NCBI RefSeq assembly: GCF_045679545.1
Contig: NZ_CP166195.1
Span: 310,001-374,000 of the forward strand
DNA: 64,000 nt
Origin: Enterovibrio sp045679545
GTDB lineage: Bacteria; Pseudomonadota; Gammaproteobacteria; Enterobacterales; Vibrionaceae
Direction: 5' to 3'
Every line of letters starts with the position of its first letter. Positions within the stretch are counted from its first letter, which is position 1. The translations under genes and the position numbers were made by a program. Below the pieces are notes generated by a model. It was given only the letters and a program-made list of their open reading frames with translations, did no database searches and was not told where the DNA came from. Below are positions 62,417 through 64,000 of this stretch, piece after piece.

Positions 62417-63409
62417 ATGCTTGCACGTCTAACACCCTTGGTACTTCTTTCGCTCTCACCTTTTGCTTCTGCCGATACTAACCAATGCGGCGATGTCACC
62501 ATTGCTGATATGAACTGGAATTCAGCCACACTGATGGCGCACGTTGACCAATTCATCCTGCAAAACGGCTACGACTGCAACGCAGAGTTGGTTCCTGGTG
62601 ACACCATGCCAACCGGCGTTTCTATGACAGAAAAGGGCGAACCGGATATTGCACCTGAATTTTGGAGTAACTCACATAAAGAGATGCTTCAAAAAGGCGT
62701 TGATGCCGGCAAACTGCGATTTGCAGGTAAAGCCTTCGCCGAAGGGGGAGAAGAAGGTTTCTGGGTGCCTAAGTACATGGTTAAAAAACACCCAGAGCTC
62801 GCCACCATCGAAGGGATTAAAGCCAATGCCAGGCTATTCCCTCATCCAGAAGATGACAGTAAATCCGGCTTTATGACTTGCCCATCGGGTTGGACGTGCC
62901 AGATCACCGCAGGGCATCTATTTGATGCGTTGAACTTGGAAGCATCTGGCTTTGAGCTGGTTGATCCCGGCTCTGGCGCTGCACTTGCTGGTTCAATCGC
63001 CCGTGCTTACGATCGCGAAAAGCCTTGGTTTGGTTACTATTGGTCACCCACCCCTGTGCTGGGTCGCTATGACATGGTGAAAGTCGACTTTGGCGTTGAC
63101 GCCGATCCCGCTCACTATGAAACCTGCATCACTCAAGAAGATTGTCTCGATCCAAAAGTCACGGCTTACCCACCCTCCGCAGTGAACACCATCACGACCG
63201 AGTCCTTCGCGCAGAAATCTCCTGCTGCGTATCAATACATTGCCAATCGCGCCTACGCCAACGCTGATATGAGCGCAATGATGGCATGGATGGAAGAAAA
63301 CCAAGCCGACGGGGAAATTGCCGCGATGGAATTTTTGGAATCCTATCCGCAGGTCTGGACTCAATGGGTCCCTGCTGACGTGGCAGAAAAAGTGAAAAAA
63401 GCGCTGTAG
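62417..63409 (+). CDS. orphan glycine betaine/proline-type binding protein (OpuAC family)
   Basis: A 330-residue periplasmic protein. Signal peptide (cleaved after ASA near residue 19) and OpuAC fold with VTIADMNWNSATLMAHVDQFIL, PEFWSNSHKEM and PWFGYYWSPTPVLGRYDM, including aromatic residues that form the betaine cage. No permease or ATPase of the ProVW type is adjacent. It may serve a remote transporter or act as a ligand sensor. Divergent from the polyamine-type operon. Confidence 0.88.
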   Translation: MLARLTPLVLLSLSPFASADTNQCGDVTIADMNWNSATLMAHVDQFILQNGYDCNAELVPGDTMPTGVSMTEKGEPDIAPEFWSNSHKEMLQKGVDAGKLRFAGKAFAEGGEEGFWVPKYMVKKHPELATIEGIKANARLFPHPEDDSKSGFMTCPSGWTCQITAGHLFDALNLEASGFELVDPGSGAALAGSIARAYDREKPWFGYYWSPTPVLGRYDMVKVDFGVDADPAHYETCITQEDCLDPKVTAYPPSAVNTITTESFAQKSPAAYQYIANRAYANADMSAMMAWMEENQADGEIAAMEFLESYPQVWTQWVPADVAEKVKKAL

Positions 63410-63437
63410 CGCGTTAACTGAGCAGCAAACAGACAAA

Positions 63438-63470
63438 CGGCCCAACGCTAGCGCCTTGGGCCGCTTTTTT
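63438..63470 (+). terminator. intrinsic terminator after the OpuAC gene
   Basis: CGGCCCAA (63438-63445) with TTGGGCCG (63456-63463), loop containing GCGCTAGCGC-type bases, then C and six T. It reaches the stop of the convergent RNase H gene. Confidence 0.88.
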
Positions 63471-63990
63471 AGCCCCTTCGCAACGCCAATATTTCATTGA
63501 TATCCGTGGTTTCTCGATACAGATTCAGTGCTTTTTCTTTGCGTTCGATGGCCAAAATCGACATACGGTCAGCCAGTTCATTTCCCTCAATACCAACGTG
63601 ACCATTAACGTGATAAATGGTGATTTGGGATTTCAGCGTTTGATAGAGCGCATAAGTGGGCTGAATGATGTCGAGATTCTTAATCTCTCCCCCCGCCTTT
63701 TTCCATCCTTTCGCTTCCCAACCCGACGCCCACTTGGTCACGCAATCAATCGAATAACGAGAATCGCAATAGATTGCCACAGTCAGCCCTTGTTCGAGCT
63801 TCTGTTTGGCGATCATTAACGCTTGGTATAGTCCGTGAAGCTCTGCAGTGTTATTGGTGCCAACTGCCTGATAAAGGCCATACCACAGTTCACTGACTTG
63901 ATTATTCTCATAAACCGCCAACCCGGTGCCGGCTTCGCCAGGGTTCGGCTCACAGCCACCATCAGTAAATATTTTGATATCAAACGGCAT
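63469..63990 (-). CDS. RNase HI-like protein
   Basis: A 173-residue RNase H fold. Catalytic carboxylates are Asp10 (IFTDGG), Glu50 (NTAEL), Asp76 (IYCDSRY) and Asp141 (NELAD), with the active-site His in HVNGH. WKKAGGEIKN resembles the basic handle region. It degrades the RNA of RNA-DNA hybrids. It is a little longer than the classical 155-residue RnhA and could be a paralogue. It ends almost at the terminator of the convergent gene. Confidence 0.9.
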   Translation of the reverse strand: MPFDIKIFTDGGCEPNPGEAGTGLAVYENNQVSELWYGLYQAVGTNNTAELHGLYQALMIAKQKLEQGLTVAIYCDSRYSIDCVTKWASGWEAKGWKKAGGEIKNLDIIQPTYALYQTLKSQITIYHVNGHVGIEGNELADRMSILAIERKEKALNLYRETTDINEILALRRG

Positions 63991-64000
63991 CTCGGTGATT

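Overview
The window reads as chromosomal DNA of a marine gammaproteobacterium, most probably Vibrionaceae (Enterovibrio, Grimontia, Photobacterium or Vibrio type). This rests on gene content judged by eye: a zrg-type zinc-uptake operon, DUF2960 and DUF6404 small proteins, a GH18 chitinase, soluble NAD-linked formate dehydrogenase, TRAP and polyamine-type transporters, and a ROSE-controlled ibpA. No species call is possible. I see no phage, integron, CRISPR array, insertion sequence or rRNA, so this looks like a core/accessory metabolic mosaic rather than a mobile island.

Layout. 0.1-3.7 kb: a five-gene minus-strand operon for zinc acquisition behind a Zur-like box. 3.7-7.7 kb: a CitA/DcuS-type two-component system divergent from a DASS (SLC13) carboxylate transporter, then tRNA-Asn. 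8-16 kb: a Gfo/Idh/MocA oxidoreductase, a Sel1-type lipoprotein, a PhoD-like phosphatase with a DUF2960 gene, a TPR-GGDEF diguanylate cyclase and a PQQ-dependent sugar dehydrogenase. 16-23 kb: a possible small RNA, a solute-binding-like protein, a chitinase, an unknown protein, a lipase and a large secreted beta-propeller/Calx-beta protein. 22.7-33.6 kb: YaiI, a cytochrome c, PhoX, Mpo1-like, GNAT, an exported catalase-peroxidase behind an 800-base AT-rich region, Gfa, DUF1840 and GltS.

33.7-41.4 kb is the most interesting block. A tightly coupled minus-strand operon encodes an SsuD-type flavin monooxygenase, an aldo/keto reductase, a flavin reductase and a complete TRAP transporter. Divergent from it are a GntR/UTRA regulator and a second Gfo/Idh/MocA protein. 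The enzyme set matches the oxidative desulfonation route for sulfoquinovose (sulfo-SMO: SmoC, SmoB, SmoA), but with a TRAP importer instead of an ABC importer and possibly an NAD-dependent sulfoquinovosidase. The substrate is an inference.

41.5-64 kb: a small outer-membrane barrel protein preceded by two large inverted repeats; a Fur-box-controlled siderophore-interacting protein; fdsGBAD formate dehydrogenase; a pseudouridine kinase/glycosidase pair with a dyad operator at the kinase start; a GlxA/AraC regulator; an SDR; ibpA with a sigma-32-like promoter and a ROSE-type RNA thermometer; two AraC regulators; DUF6404; a PotADBC-type ABC transporter with an internal attenuator-like hairpin; an orphan OpuAC-type betaine-binding protein; and an RNase HI-like protein at the right edge. 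Most transcription units end in recognisable intrinsic terminators. Several start sites were moved from the longest reading frame to a start with a good Shine-Dalgarno sequence, as stated in each entry.
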